Assembly (NCBI RefSeq): GCF_003853705.1
Contig: NZ_QTQI01000025.1
Coordinates: forward strand, 61,548 to 125,547
Direction: 5' to 3'
Length of the DNA stretch: 64,000 nt
Source of the DNA: Burkholderia sp. Bp8992
GTDB lineage: Bacteria; Pseudomonadota; Gammaproteobacteria; Burkholderiales; Burkholderiaceae
Shown: positions 1-10,316 of the stretch, piece by piece
How the letters are laid out: every line of letters starts with the position of its first letter
How positions within the stretch are numbered: position 1 is the first letter of the stretch
Notes under the pieces: generated by a model
What the model was told of the DNA's origin: nothing
The model's input: the letters and a program-made list of their open reading frames with translations, nothing else
Database searches by the model: none
Made by a program: the position numbers and the translations under genes

Positions 1-960
1 GCCGTACTCGTCGGCGAAGCGCTGCTGCATCGCGGCCGGCAGTTCGGGCATGCCGGACTGCACGCGCTCGATCCAGTCCTGGCCGATCACGAGCGGCATC
101 AGGTCGGGGTCGGGGAAGTAACGGTAGTCGTGCGCGTCTTCCTTGCTGCGCATCGAGCGCGTCTCGCGCTTGTCCGGATCGTACAGGCGCGTTTCCTGCA
201 CGACTTCGCCGCCGTCCTCGATCAGCTCGATCTGGCGACGGACTTCGTAGTTGATCGCTTCCTCGAGGAACCGGAACGAGTTCAGGTTCTTGATTTCCGC
301 GCGCGTGCCGAACTTCTCCTGGCCGACCGGGCGCACCGACACGTTCGCATCGCAGCGGAACGAGCCTTCCTGCATGTTGCCGTCGCAGATGCCGAGCCAC
401 ACGACGAGGCCGTGCAGCGCCTTCGCGTAGGCGACGGCCTCGGCCGCGCTGCGCATTTCCGGCTCGGTGACGATCTCGAGCAGCGGCGTGCCCGCGCGGT
501 TCAGGTCGATCCCGGTCATCCCGGCGAAGTCTTCATGCAGCGACTTGCCCGCATCTTCCTCGAGGTGCGCGCGGGTCAGGTTGACCGTCTTCTCGTACGC
601 GGCCTTGCCGGCCTTCTCGTTGGCGGGCACCTGGATCGTGATCTGGCCGCCCTGCACGACCGGAATCTCGTACTGGCTGATCTGATAGCCCTTCGGCAGA
701 TCGGGGTAGAAATAATTCTTGCGTGCGAAGATGCTGCGCGGCGCGATGGTCGAGCCGATCGCGAGGCCGAAGCGGATCGCCCGCTCGACCGCGCCGCGGT
801 TCAGCACCGGCAGCACGCCCGGCAGCGCCAGGTCGACCGGGCAGGCCTGCGTGTTCGGCTCGGCGCCGAACTGCGTCGATGCGCCCGAGAAAATCTTCGA
901 GACGGTCGACAGTTGCGCGTGCGTCTCGAGACCGATGACGACTTCCCATTGAGTAGCCAT
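1..960 (-). CDS. gatB: Asp/Glu-tRNA amidotransferase subunit B (partial)
   Basis: GatB is the tRNA-binding and kinase subunit of GatCAB, which converts misacylated Glu-tRNA(Gln) or Asp-tRNA(Asn) to the amide form in the cytoplasm. The visible 320 residues begin [17 protein letters not shown], the conserved GatB N-terminus. Further in are [23 protein letters not shown] and [18 protein letters not shown] segments, both diagnostic of the family. The reading frame is open to the left edge, so the C-terminal third (YqeY-like tail) is outside the window. The start lies 4 bases after the gatA stop, so gatC-gatA-gatB is one operon. Confidence 0.97.
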   Translation of the reverse strand, partial: MATQWEVVIGLETHAQLSTVSKIFSGASTQFGAEPNTQACPVDLALPGVLPVLNRGAVERAIRFGLAIGSTIAPRSIFARKNYFYPDLPKGYQISQYEIPVVQGGQITIQVPANEKAGKAAYEKTVNLTRAHLEEDAGKSLHEDFAGMTGIDLNRAGTPLLEIVTEPEMRSAAEAVAYAKALHGLVVWLGICDGNMQEGSFRCDANVSVRPVGQEKFGTRAEIKNLNSFRFLEEAINYEVRRQIELIEDGGEVVQETRLYDPDKRETRSMRSKEDAHDYRYFPDPDLMPLVIGQDWIERVQSGMPELPAAMQQRFADEYG

Positions 961-964
961 ATGC

Positions 965-2455
965 TTACACCCCCGCCGGAACTTGCTTGTGCCAGTCGGT
1001 CGCGCGCTGGAACGCGTCGGCGACCTGCAGCATCCGGGCTTCGTTGAAATAGTTGCCGATGATCTGCAGGCCGACCGGGCGCTTCGCGTTCGCGCCCGCG
1101 CCGAAGCCGCACGGCACGCTCATGCCGGGCAGGCCCGCGAGGCTCACCGACAGCGTGTAGATATCCGCGAGATACATCTGCACCGGATCGTCGCCCTTCG
1201 CGCCGAGATCCCATGCGACCGTCGGCGACGCCGGGCCCATGATCACGTCGCAGGACTTGAACGCTTCCTGGAAATCGTTCGCGATGATGCGGCGGATCTT
1301 CTGCGCCTGCAGGTAGTACGCGTCGTAGTAGCCGTGCGACAGCACGTACGCGCCGACCAGGATGCGGCGCTTCACCTCGGGGCCGAAGCCTTCGGCACGC
1401 GACTTCTTGTACATGTCGAGCAGGTCGCCGTACTGCGCGGCGCGATGGCCGAAGCGCACGCCGTCGAAACGCGACAGGTTCGACGATGCTTCCGCCGGCG
1501 CGATCACGTAGTACACGGGGATCGACAGCTCCGTCTTCGGCAGCGACACCGGCACGAGCGTCGCGCCGAGCGCTTCATACTGCTTCAGTGCCGCGTCGAT
1601 CGTCGCGCGCACGTCGTCGGCGAGGCCTTCGCCGAAATACTCGTTCGGCAAACCGATGCGCAGGCCCGCGAGCGGCTTGCCCGCGTCGTTGCCGGCCGCC
1701 CACGGCTGGCCGAGGTGGCGCGTGAAGTCTTCGTCGTCGCGCTCGAGGCTCGTCGAGTCGCGCTCGTCGAAGCCGGCCATCGCGTTCAGCAGCAGCGCGC
1801 AGTCGGACGCGCTCTGCGCCATCGGGCCGCCCTGGTCGAGCGACGACGCGAACGCGATCATCCCGTAGCGCGACACGCGGCCGTAGGTCGGCTTGATGCC
1901 CGTCACGCCCGCGAACGACGCGGGCTGGCGGATCGAGCCGCCGGTGTCGGTGCCGGTCGCGGCCGGCGCGAGACGCGCGGCGACGGCGGCCGAGCTGCCG
2001 CCCGAGCTGCCGCCCGGCACCGCGTTGGTGTCCCACGGGTTCTTCACCGCGCCGAACGCCGAATTCTCGTTCGACGAGCCCATCGCGAACTCGTCCATGT
2101 TGGTCTTGCCGAGCGTGACCATGCCGGCCGCCTGCAGGCGGGCGACGACGGTCGCGTCGAACGGGCTCTCGTAATTCGCGAGCATCTTCGAGCCGGCGGT
2201 CGAGCGCCAGCCGCGCGTGACGAAGACGTCCTTGTGCGCGATCGGCAGGCCGGTGAGCGCGCCGCCCGCGCCGCGCGCGAGCTCCGCGTCGGCGGCTTTC
2301 GCCTGCGCGAGGGTCAGATCGGCATCGACGTGGACGAACGCGTTCAGGTCGCGTGCGGCGTCGATCCGTTTCAGGTAGTGCTGCGCGAGCTCGACGGCCG
2401 AGCATTCCTTGGCGGCGAGCGCGGCGCGCAGTTCGGTCAGGCTTTTTGCGTGCAT
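965..2455 (-). CDS. gatA: Asp/Glu-tRNA amidotransferase subunit A
   Basis: GatA is the glutaminase subunit of GatCAB and releases ammonia from glutamine for tRNA-bound amidation. The 496-residue product is normal length. It carries the amidase-signature catalytic set: the lysine in GLPIAHKD, the glycine/serine-rich [13 protein letters not shown] stretch, and the nucleophile serine in [13 protein letters not shown]. The start codon gives [13 protein letters not shown], which matches family N-termini. It lies between gatC (69-base gap) and gatB (4-base gap) and should be cotranscribed with both. Confidence 0.97.
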   Translation of the reverse strand: MHAKSLTELRAALAAKECSAVELAQHYLKRIDAARDLNAFVHVDADLTLAQAKAADAELARGAGGALTGLPIAHKDVFVTRGWRSTAGSKMLANYESPFDATVVARLQAAGMVTLGKTNMDEFAMGSSNENSAFGAVKNPWDTNAVPGGSSGGSSAAVAARLAPAATGTDTGGSIRQPASFAGVTGIKPTYGRVSRYGMIAFASSLDQGGPMAQSASDCALLLNAMAGFDERDSTSLERDDEDFTRHLGQPWAAGNDAGKPLAGLRIGLPNEYFGEGLADDVRATIDAALKQYEALGATLVPVSLPKTELSIPVYYVIAPAEASSNLSRFDGVRFGHRAAQYGDLLDMYKKSRAEGFGPEVKRRILVGAYVLSHGYYDAYYLQAQKIRRIIANDFQEAFKSCDVIMGPASPTVAWDLGAKGDDPVQMYLADIYTLSVSLAGLPGMSVPCGFGAGANAKRPVGLQIIGNYFNEARMLQVADAFQRATDWHKQVPAGV

Positions 2456-2524
2456 TGAGTGGTTTTCCTGGGAATTCTGGGTGGCGCGCGGCGCAGGGCG
2501 GCCGGCGCGCTTGTCATCGAATGC

Positions 2525-2824
2525 TTACTCGATCACCTTCGGCACGAGATAGAGGCCGTCCTGGACGGCCGGCGCCGGACGCTGGTTGTCGTCGCGATTG
2601 ACGACTTCCGTCACGGCGTCGTCGCGCAGGCGCTGCGCGACTTCCTGGATCTGTTCGATCGGGTGGGCAAGCGGCGCGATGCCGGCGGTATCGACCGCCT
2701 GCATCTGCTCGACGAGGCCGAAGAATTCATTGAGCTGGCCGAGCATGTGCTCGGCGTCGGCGTCGGCCATTTCGAGTCGCGCCAGGTGCGCGATGCGTTT
2801 CACATCGGTCAGGGTCAGGGCCAT
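2525..2824 (-). CDS. gatC: Asp/Glu-tRNA amidotransferase subunit C
   Basis: GatC is the small subunit that wraps around and stabilises GatA-GatB. The 99-residue product begins [19 protein letters not shown], the typical GatC helix (V..IA.LARLE). It continues with [16 protein letters not shown] and a C-terminal half rich in P and V around [15 protein letters not shown], as in the family. It is the first gene of the operon. A good -10 box lies about 140 bases upstream. Confidence 0.95.
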
Positions 2825-3191
2825 GCGATCACCGGAAAAACAAGGCTGCGCAGCGCATCGAAAGCAGCACTGCGGCGGGGGGTTGGAGGGTGCGATCCCA
2901 CCCTCAAAAATCGGGGCCGAAGCGGCAAAAATACCGCCCGTTTCGATTCAAATACCGAGAAATTATAAGGTATCATTACGCGTTCGACCCAAACCCGGCA
3001 GCCTTTTCCCGCACCGTTTCGCCCCGCTTCGGCAAGCCGTGCGTGCATCGTGCGATCCCCGGTAGACATCACTCGCAGCTTCGTGCGCCGCGGCGGCCGC
3101 TTCCGCCACGCTTCCCGAGGCTGTTATTTTTTCCGCTGCCGCCCTCAGCGCTCGCTATGCAGGGCCGGCCCAGAGCGAAACAGGATTCTGA
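2825..3191. other. Divergent gatC / mreB intergenic region
   Basis: This 367-base gap separates the divergent gatCAB and mreB operons. It holds the strong minus-strand -10 box described separately. I found no convincing -35/-10 pair for mreB and no open frame resembling a gene. Confidence 0.6.
2962..2967 (-). promoter_or_regulatory. Putative -10 box of the gatCAB promoter
   Basis: Read on the minus strand these bases are TATAAT, a perfect sigma70 -10 hexamer in otherwise GC-rich DNA, facing gatC. The best upstream -35 candidate (TTGGGT) sits at a long 19-base spacing, so the -35 is weak or the promoter is activator-dependent. The predicted transcript start is near 2954, giving a leader of about 130 bases. 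Confidence 0.5.
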
Positions 3192-4235
<1,044 letters not shown>

Positions 4236-4362
4236 TCGCCTAAGCAGTCCCGTTTGACATGACGCACCCGCGGCGTGGCCGGATCGCTCGTTCAGAACGA
4301 ACCGCCGCGCCGTTTGCGCGTCTGAGCATCATTTAACCGATCACACGCGCCCGGCGCCGACC

Positions 4363-5430
4363 ATGGAATACAGTCCGCCGCCCCTCTTCAAGCAAGGTCC
4401 GCCCGCGCTCGCGCGGCTCATCTTCTTCGTCGCCCTCGCCATCGCGCTCCTCGTGTCGGACGCGCGCTTCAGCACGCTCGAAATCGTGCGCGGCGTGCTC
4501 GGCACCGTGCTCTATCCGCTGCAGCGCGCGGCGCTCGTGCCGCGCGACCTGTTCATGGGCGCGGCCGACATCGCCGTCACTGGCGCATCGCTGCGCCACG
4601 AGAACGACGATCTCCGCAAACGCAACCTGCAGCTGTCCACGCAGGCCAACCAGGCCGCCGTGCTCACGCAGGAAAACGCGCACCTGCGCGCGGTGCTCGA
4701 GTTGCGCCAGCACATCGCGACGCAATCGACGCCGGTCGAGATCCAGTACGACACGAGCGATCCGTTCACGCAGAAGATCGTGATCGGGCAAGGTTCGCAA
4801 CAGGGCATCCAGAACGGCTCGCCGGTCGTCAGCGAAGACGGCGTGGTCGGCCAGGTCACGCGCGTGTTCCCGCTGCAGGCCGAAGTCACGCTGATCACCG
4901 ACCGCGATCTCGCGATTCCCGTGCAGGTGCTGCGCACCGGCCTGCGCAGCGTGATCTACGGCACGCCGAAGGGCGATTCGCTCGACCTGCGCTTCGTGCC
5001 GACGAGCGCGGATCTCGTCGCCGGCGACGAGCTCGTCACGAGCGGCCTCGACGGCGTCTATCCGCCCGGCCTGCCGGTAGCGAAGGTCGCGCGCGTCGAC
5101 AAGCTCGCCGATACCGCCTTCGCACGCGTGACCTGCGCGCCGGTCGCCGCCGTGCGCGGCGCGCGCCAGATGCTCGTGCTGCATTACCAGAACGACATCC
5201 CGCCGCGCCCGGTCGAGCCCGATCCGGCTGCCGACAAGAACGCGAAGGGCAAGAAAGGCGCGAAAGCCGCCGCGAAGGGCGAGAAAGCCGACAAGGCCGA
5301 CGCGAACGCGAAGCCGGCCGCCGCGGCCCAGCCCGCCGCGAAGCCTGCGCCGGCGGCGCCCGCCGCCCCGGCCAAGCCGGCCGCCGCGCCCGCGAAGCCC
5401 GCCGCCGGGCAACCAGGAGCCCAGCGATGA
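4363..5430 (+). CDS. mreC: Rod-shape-determining protein MreC
   Basis: MreC is a bitopic inner-membrane scaffold linking MreB to PBP2 and RodA. The 355-residue product has a short cytoplasmic tail, one membrane segment near residues 22-38 (FFVALAIALLVSDA), then a coiled coil rich in heptad leucines (DDLRKRNLQLSTQANQAA). The periplasmic beta domains follow (GSQQGIQNGSPVVSEDGVVG). The last ~70 residues are an unusually low-complexity Lys/Ala then Ala/Pro tail. The gene overlaps mreD by 4 bases. Confidence 0.96.
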   Translation: MEYSPPPLFKQGPPALARLIFFVALAIALLVSDARFSTLEIVRGVLGTVLYPLQRAALVPRDLFMGAADIAVTGASLRHENDDLRKRNLQLSTQANQAAVLTQENAHLRAVLELRQHIATQSTPVEIQYDTSDPFTQKIVIGQGSQQGIQNGSPVVSEDGVVGQVTRVFPLQAEVTLITDRDLAIPVQVLRTGLRSVIYGTPKGDSLDLRFVPTSADLVAGDELVTSGLDGVYPPGLPVAKVARVDKLADTAFARVTCAPVAAVRGARQMLVLHYQNDIPPRPVEPDPAADKNAKGKKGAKAAAKGEKADKADANAKPAAAAQPAAKPAPAAPAAPAKPAAAPAKPAAGQPGAQR

Positions 5431-5939
5431 ACCGCCCGCAATACATCCTGCAGCCGGTCAATCCGTACTTCATCGTCTTCAGCCTCGCCGCCGCGTTCCT
5501 GCTGAACCTGATGCCGTGGGGCCGCCTGCCCGGCGTGCCCGACTTCGTCGCGCTCGTGCTGCTGTTCTGGAACATCCACCAGCCGCGCAAGGTCGGGATG
5601 GGCGTCGCGTTCGCGCTCGGCATCCTGATGGACGTGCATGACGCGGGGCTGCTCGGCGAGCACGCGCTCGCCTATACGCTGCTGTCGTACGGCGCGATCA
5701 CGATCCACCGCCGCGTGCTGTGGATGCCGATCGGCGTGCAGGTGCTGTATGTCACACCGCTGCTCGTCGTCGCGCAGCTCGTGCCGTTCGTGATCCGTCT
5801 CGTGATGGGCGCCGCGTTCCCCGGCTGGCGCTATCTCGTCGACGGTTTCGTCGAAGCCGCGCTGTGGCCGATCGCGAGCCACCTGCTGCTGATGCCGCAG
5901 CGCCGTCCGGTCGATCCGGACGATACGCGCCCCATCTGA
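5427..5939 (+). CDS. mreD: Rod-shape-determining protein MreD
   Basis: MreD is a small polytopic inner-membrane protein of the elongasome. The 170-residue product is almost entirely hydrophobic, with about five predicted membrane segments and the family-typical region GILMDVHDAGLLGEHALAY (normally G...D...G..lG..al.y). Its start overlaps the mreC stop (ATGA), indicating translational coupling. The next gene, mrdA, begins about 100 bases on. Confidence 0.95.
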   Translation: MNRPQYILQPVNPYFIVFSLAAAFLLNLMPWGRLPGVPDFVALVLLFWNIHQPRKVGMGVAFALGILMDVHDAGLLGEHALAYTLLSYGAITIHRRVLWMPIGVQVLYVTPLLVVAQLVPFVIRLVMGAAFPGWRYLVDGFVEAALWPIASHLLLMPQRRPVDPDDTRPI

Positions 5940-6042
5940 GCCGGACCGACCTTGAATACCCGCCGCCCCCACGCCCGTTGCACGCCGCGTTCCGGGGCGG
6001 CACCTCGCCCGCCTGCGCGCGGGTCGGATTGCCCCTAACCGC

Positions 6043-8322
6043 ATGACCGAATTCAACGACACCCAACAGCAGCTCTCGAAGTTCCGCCTGCGCGTCGCGG
6101 CGGCGGGCGTGTTCGTGTTCGTCTGCTTCGGGCTGCTCGCGAGCCGCTTCTTCTACCTGCAATTGATGCAGCACGGCAAATACGCGCTGCAGGCCGAGGA
6201 AAACCGCATCTCGGTCGCGCCGATCGTGCCGAACCGCGGGATCATCACCGACCGCAACGGCGTGATCCTCGCGAAGAACTATTCGGCCTACACGCTCGAG
6301 ATCACGCCGTCGAAGCTCGACGACACGCTCGACAACACGATCGACAAGCTGTCCGAGATCATCCCGATCGACGCCCGCGACCGCCGCCGCTTCAAGAAGC
6401 TGCAGGAAGACTCGAAGAACTTCGAGAGCCTGCCGATCCGCACGCGGCTCACCGACGCGGAAGTCGCGCGCTTCACCGCGCAGCGCTTCCGCTTCCCCGG
6501 CGTCGACGTGCGCGCGCGGCTGTTCCGGCAATACCCGCTCGGCATGACGGCCGCGCACGTGATCGGCTATATCGGCCGGATCTCGAAGCGCGACCAGGAT
6601 CGTATCGACGCGATGAGCGACGAGAACGACAGCGATCAGGAAAACTACGATCCGCGCCGCGATGCGAACAACTACAAGGGCACCGACTACATCGGCAAGA
6701 TCGGCGTCGAGCAGAGCTACGAAGCCGAGCTGCACGGGCTGACGGGCTTCGAGGAAGTCGAAGTGACGGCCGGCGGCCGGCCGGTGCGCACGCTGTCGCG
6801 CACGCAGGCGACACCCGGCAACAACCTCGTGCTGTCGCTCGACATCGGGCTGCAGCAGGTCGCCGAGCAGGCGTTCGCCGGCAAGCGCGGCGCGCTCGTC
6901 GCGATCGAGCCGAAGACGGGCGACGTGCTCGCGTTCGTGTCGTCGCCGAGCTTCGACCCGAACTCGTTCGTCGACGGCATCGACCAGCAGACCTGGGACG
7001 AGCTGAACAACTCGCCCGACAAGCCGCTCCTCAACCGCCCCCTGCACGGCACCTACCCGCCCGGCTCGACGTACAAGCCGTTCATGGCGCTCGCGGGCCT
7101 GACGCTCGGCAAGCGCACGCCGGGCTGGGGCTTCCAGGATCCCGGCTACTTCACGTTCGGCGGCCACACGTTCCGCAACGACGTGCGCTCCGGCCAGGGC
7201 TGGGTCGACATGAACAAGGCGATCATGGTGTCGAACGACACCTACTTCTACATGCTCGCGCGCGACCTCGGCGTGAACTCGATCGCGAACTTCATGAAGC
7301 CGTTCGGCTTCGGCCAGATCACCGGGATCGACATCCAGGGCGAGGCGCGCGGGATCCTGCCGTCGACCGACTGGAAGAAGAAGGCGTTCAAGAAGGCCGC
7401 GCAGCAGAAGTGGTTCGACGGCGAGACGATCAGCCTCGGGATCGGCCAGGGCTACAACTCGTTCACGATCCTGCAGCTCGCGCACGCGACCGCGACGCTC
7501 GCGAACAACGGCGTCGTGATGAAGCCTCACCTCGTGAAGGAGGTCGAGGATCCGATCACGCGCGGGCGTCACCTGACCGTGCCGAAGGAAAGCGAAGTGA
7601 TCCCGCTCAAGCAGGCCGACATCGACGTCGTGAAACGCGGGATGGAGAACGTGATCGAGAACCCGTCCGGCACCGCATACAAGGTGTTCCGCGGCGCGCC
7701 GTACCTCGCCGCCGGCAAGACCGGTACCGCGCAGGTGTTCTCGCTGCAGGGCTCGAACTACAAGGGCCACCTGCTCGCCGAGCACCTGCGCGACCACGCG
7801 CTGTTCATCGCGTATGCACCGGTCGACCATCCGCAGATCGCCGTCGCGCTGGTCGTCGAGAACGGCGGCTGGGGCGCGCAGGCCGCGGGCCCGATCGCGC
7901 GCCGCGTGCTCGACTACTACCTGGTCGAGCGCCAGAACCCGAAGAACGAGGCCGCGGCCGTGGCGGCCGCCGCGTCGGCGACCGAACCCATCAGCGCGCC
8001 GGTGATTGGCGACGCGAACAAGCCCGCCGCCGTCGCGGCCGGCTTCACGGCGCTGCCGCAGCCGGTCGTGCCGACCGCGGCCAGCGCGGCAGATGCGGCA
8101 TCGGCTGCATCGGCTGCATCGGCTGCGTCGGCCGCCAGCGCGGCCCAGCCGGCCGACGCGAGCGCCGCGGCGCCGCGGGCCGCGAGCCTGCCGCCGATCC
8201 GGCGCCCGCACCGGCCGCGCCGGCCTGCCAGCGATGCGCAGCCGCTCGTCGCCACGCCGCGGGACGACAACCACCGTGCGACGGCCCCCGCGAAAGCCGC
8301 GGACGCCGGCACCGCTCATTAA
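6043..8322 (+). CDS. mrdA: Penicillin-binding protein 2 (elongasome transpeptidase)
   Basis: PBP2 is the D,D-transpeptidase that crosslinks new lateral peptidoglycan with RodA. The product has an N-terminal membrane anchor (residues ~18-40) and a pedestal domain starting at NRGIITDRNGVILA. The transpeptidase triad is complete: the serine of GSTYKP near residue 340, SND in MVSNDTYFYMLA, and KTGT near residue 560. At 759 residues it is about 120 longer than the E. coli protein. The surplus is an Ala/Ser/Pro-rich C-terminal tail containing a 9-base DNA repeat. Confidence 0.97.
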   Translation: MTEFNDTQQQLSKFRLRVAAAGVFVFVCFGLLASRFFYLQLMQHGKYALQAEENRISVAPIVPNRGIITDRNGVILAKNYSAYTLEITPSKLDDTLDNTIDKLSEIIPIDARDRRRFKKLQEDSKNFESLPIRTRLTDAEVARFTAQRFRFPGVDVRARLFRQYPLGMTAAHVIGYIGRISKRDQDRIDAMSDENDSDQENYDPRRDANNYKGTDYIGKIGVEQSYEAELHGLTGFEEVEVTAGGRPVRTLSRTQATPGNNLVLSLDIGLQQVAEQAFAGKRGALVAIEPKTGDVLAFVSSPSFDPNSFVDGIDQQTWDELNNSPDKPLLNRPLHGTYPPGSTYKPFMALAGLTLGKRTPGWGFQDPGYFTFGGHTFRNDVRSGQGWVDMNKAIMVSNDTYFYMLARDLGVNSIANFMKPFGFGQITGIDIQGEARGILPSTDWKKKAFKKAAQQKWFDGETISLGIGQGYNSFTILQLAHATATLANNGVVMKPHLVKEVEDPITRGRHLTVPKESEVIPLKQADIDVVKRGMENVIENPSGTAYKVFRGAPYLAAGKTGTAQVFSLQGSNYKGHLLAEHLRDHALFIAYAPVDHPQIAVALVVENGGWGAQAAGPIARRVLDYYLVERQNPKNEAAAVAAAASATEPISAPVIGDANKPAAVAAGFTALPQPVVPTAASAADAASAASAASAASAASAAQPADASAAAPRAASLPPIRRPHRPRRPASDAQPLVATPRDDNHRATAPAKAADAGTAH
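8098..8133 (+). repeat. Short in-frame tandem repeat in the PBP2 tail
   Basis: Three exact copies of the 9-mer GCATCGGCT (8098-8106, 8107-8115, 8116-8124) are followed by a fourth diverged copy, GCGTCGGCC. They encode repeated Ala-Ser-Ala in the C-terminal extension of PBP2. Copy number could change by slippage without breaking the frame. Confidence 0.8.
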
Positions 8323-8333
8323 CGGAGAAAGGC

Positions 8334-9482
8334 ATGCAATTCGACAAGCGCGCCTGGCTCGACAAGATCAAGCAGATGTTCGCGGGCTTCGACCGCCCGC
8401 TCGCCCTCATCGTGTTCCTGCTGCTGTGCGTCGGCATCGTCACGCTGTACAGCGCGGCGATCGACATGCCGGGCCGCGTCGAGGACCAGTTGCGCAACAT
8501 CCTGCTGACGTTCGTGCTGATGTGGGTGATCGCCAACATCCCGCCGACCACGCTGATGCGCTTCGCGGTCCCGCTCTACACGTTCGGGGTCGCGCTGCTG
8601 ATCGCCGTCGCGCTGTTCGGGATGACCAAGAAAGGCGCGAAGCGCTGGCTGAACGTTGGCGTCGTGATCCAGCCGTCCGAAATCCTCAAGATCGCGACAC
8701 CGCTGATGCTCGCGTGGTACTACCAGCGCCGCGAAGGCGGACTGCGCTGGTACGACTTCCTCGCCGCGTTCGGGATCCTGATGGTGCCGGTCGGGCTGAT
8801 CGCGAAGCAGCCCGACCTCGGCACGGGCCTGCTCGTGTTCGCGGCCGGCTTCTTCGTGATCTACCTCGCCGGCCTGTCGTTCAAGCTGATCGTGCCGGTG
8901 CTCGTCGCCGGCGTGATCGCGGTCGGCTCGATCGCCGTGTTCGAGGAGCGCATCTGCCAGCCCGAAGTGCAGTGGCCGCTGATGCATGATTACCAGAAGC
9001 ACCGCGTGTGCACGCTGCTCGACCCGACCTCCGACCCGCTCGGCAAGGGCTTCCACACGATCCAGGCCGTGATCGCGATCGGCTCGGGCGGCGTGCTCGG
9101 CAAGGGCTACCTGAAAGGCACGCAGGCGCACCTCGAATTCATTCCGGAAAAGCACACCGACTTCATCTTCGCGGTGTTCTCGGAGGAATGGGGGCTCGTC
9201 GGCGGGCTCGTGCTGCTGACGCTGTACATGGCGCTGATCGCGCGCGGGCTCTACATCGCCGCGCAGGGCGCGACGCTGTTCGGCCGCCTGCTCGCGGGCT
9301 CGCTCACGCTCGCGTTCTTCGTCTATGCGTTCGTCAACATCGGGATGGTGAGCGGCGTGCTGCCGGTCGTCGGCGTGCCGTTGCCGTTCATGAGCTACGG
9401 CGGCACCGCGCTCGCGACCCTCGGCATTGCGATCGGGATGATCATGAGCGTCGGGCGGCAGCGGCGGCTGATGAAGAGCTGA
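8334..9482 (+). CDS. rodA: Peptidoglycan glycosyltransferase RodA
   Basis: RodA is the SEDS-family glycosyltransferase that polymerises lipid II as PBP2's partner. The chosen start (MQFDKRAWLDKIKQMF) is preceded by GGAGAAAGGC and lies 11 bases after mrdA. The 382-residue product has about ten membrane segments. SEDS landmarks include KGAKRWLNVG, PSEILKIATPL, KQPDLGTGLL, the large periplasmic loop ending in PEKHTDFIFAVFSEEWG, and the C-terminal PLPFMSYGGTALA. It is the last gene of the operon. Confidence 0.97.
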   Translation: MQFDKRAWLDKIKQMFAGFDRPLALIVFLLLCVGIVTLYSAAIDMPGRVEDQLRNILLTFVLMWVIANIPPTTLMRFAVPLYTFGVALLIAVALFGMTKKGAKRWLNVGVVIQPSEILKIATPLMLAWYYQRREGGLRWYDFLAAFGILMVPVGLIAKQPDLGTGLLVFAAGFFVIYLAGLSFKLIVPVLVAGVIAVGSIAVFEERICQPEVQWPLMHDYQKHRVCTLLDPTSDPLGKGFHTIQAVIAIGSGGVLGKGYLKGTQAHLEFIPEKHTDFIFAVFSEEWGLVGGLVLLTLYMALIARGLYIAAQGATLFGRLLAGSLTLAFFVYAFVNIGMVSGVLPVVGVPLPFMSYGGTALATLGIAIGMIMSVGRQRRLMKS

Positions 9483-9511
9483 CCGCGCGGCCCGCATCGC
9501 GGTCAAGGAAC

Positions 9512-9535
9512 ACGGCGCCCCAGGGCGCCGTTTTT
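9512..9535 (+). terminator. Intrinsic terminator of the mre-rodA operon
   Basis: A perfect 9-bp GC-rich stem (ACGGCGCCC / GGGCGCCGT) with a 2-base CA centre is followed by a T run. It lies 30 bases after the rodA stop and is the natural end of the rod-shape operon. Confidence 0.85.
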
Positions 9536-9563
9536 CATGGGGCGGACCGAACGCCGCGTGCGC

Positions 9564-10316
9564 TCACAGCGGCGGCGCATGCGGGCCGCCCGGCTCCGCT
9601 CCGCTGCCCGATGCCGGCCCCTGCGACTTCAGCCGCGCGCTCAGCTCCTTGAATTTCAGCCCGGCCGTCTCGTCGCCCTGCGCGGCCGCCGCCGCGTAAT
9701 ACGCCCGCGCGATGTTCAGGTTCTGCGCGACGCCGTCGCCGCCGCGCTCGTAGAACGACGCGGTCACGTACTGCGCGGTCGGCTCGCCCGCGTCGGCGGC
9801 CTGCTTGTACCACGCGAACGCCTGCCGGTTGTCGCGCGGCGTGCCGCGCCCGTCGAGGAACTGGTTCGCGAGCGACAGCGCGGCCTGCACGTGCCCCTGT
9901 TTCGCCGCGCGCAGGAACCAGCGGTGCGCTTCGGCCGGATTGCGCGCGACGAACTCGCCGTCGTCGAACATCCGGCCGTACACGTACTGCGCATGCGACA
10001 TGTTCGCGTCGGCCGCGCGCTTCAGCCAGCGCAATCCTTCGTCGACGTTCGCGGTCACGCCTTCGCCCGTCAGCAGCATCATCGCGTAGTTGAATTGCGC
10101 GAGACGATCGCCGCGCTCGGCCGCGTCGTGGAACTGCACCAGCGCCGCACGAAAATCGCCGGCGTTGTAGTCGGCGACCGCCGACTGCGTCTCGCGCGAC
10201 GGATCGGGCTTCGCTTGCGGCGCACCCTGCGCGGCCGCCGCGATACACAGGGCCCACAGGCCGAACATCACACCGATCCGCGCGCGCCCGCGGCACGCGC
10301 CGTCTGCGCCGTTCAT
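9564..10316 (-). CDS. Sel1-repeat secreted protein
   Basis: This 250-residue protein has a signal peptide (hydrophobic GVMFGLWALCIAAAAQGAPQ after a basic start), so it is probably periplasmic. It then carries about five Sel1/TPR-like repeats of roughly 36 residues. Examples are FNYAMMLLTGEGV, WLKRAADANMSHAQYVYG, WFLRAAKQGHVQAALSLA and WYKQAADAGEPTAQYV. Such repeats act as protein-interaction scaffolds, and the partner cannot be read from the sequence. The start overlaps the stop of the upstream aldolase gene by 4 bases (ATGA), so the two are coupled despite having no obvious functional link. Confidence 0.85.
   Translation of the reverse strand: MNGADGACRGRARIGVMFGLWALCIAAAAQGAPQAKPDPSRETQSAVADYNAGDFRAALVQFHDAAERGDRLAQFNYAMMLLTGEGVTANVDEGLRWLKRAADANMSHAQYVYGRMFDDGEFVARNPAEAHRWFLRAAKQGHVQAALSLANQFLDGRGTPRDNRQAFAWYKQAADAGEPTAQYVTASFYERGGDGVAQNLNIARAYYAAAAAQGDETAGLKFKELSARLKSQGPASGSGAEPGGPHAPPL

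Noticed and set aside
5752-8319. An 855-codon minus-strand frame opposite mrdA
   Set aside because: It is an antisense shadow of PBP2, with no family motifs and heavily biased composition.
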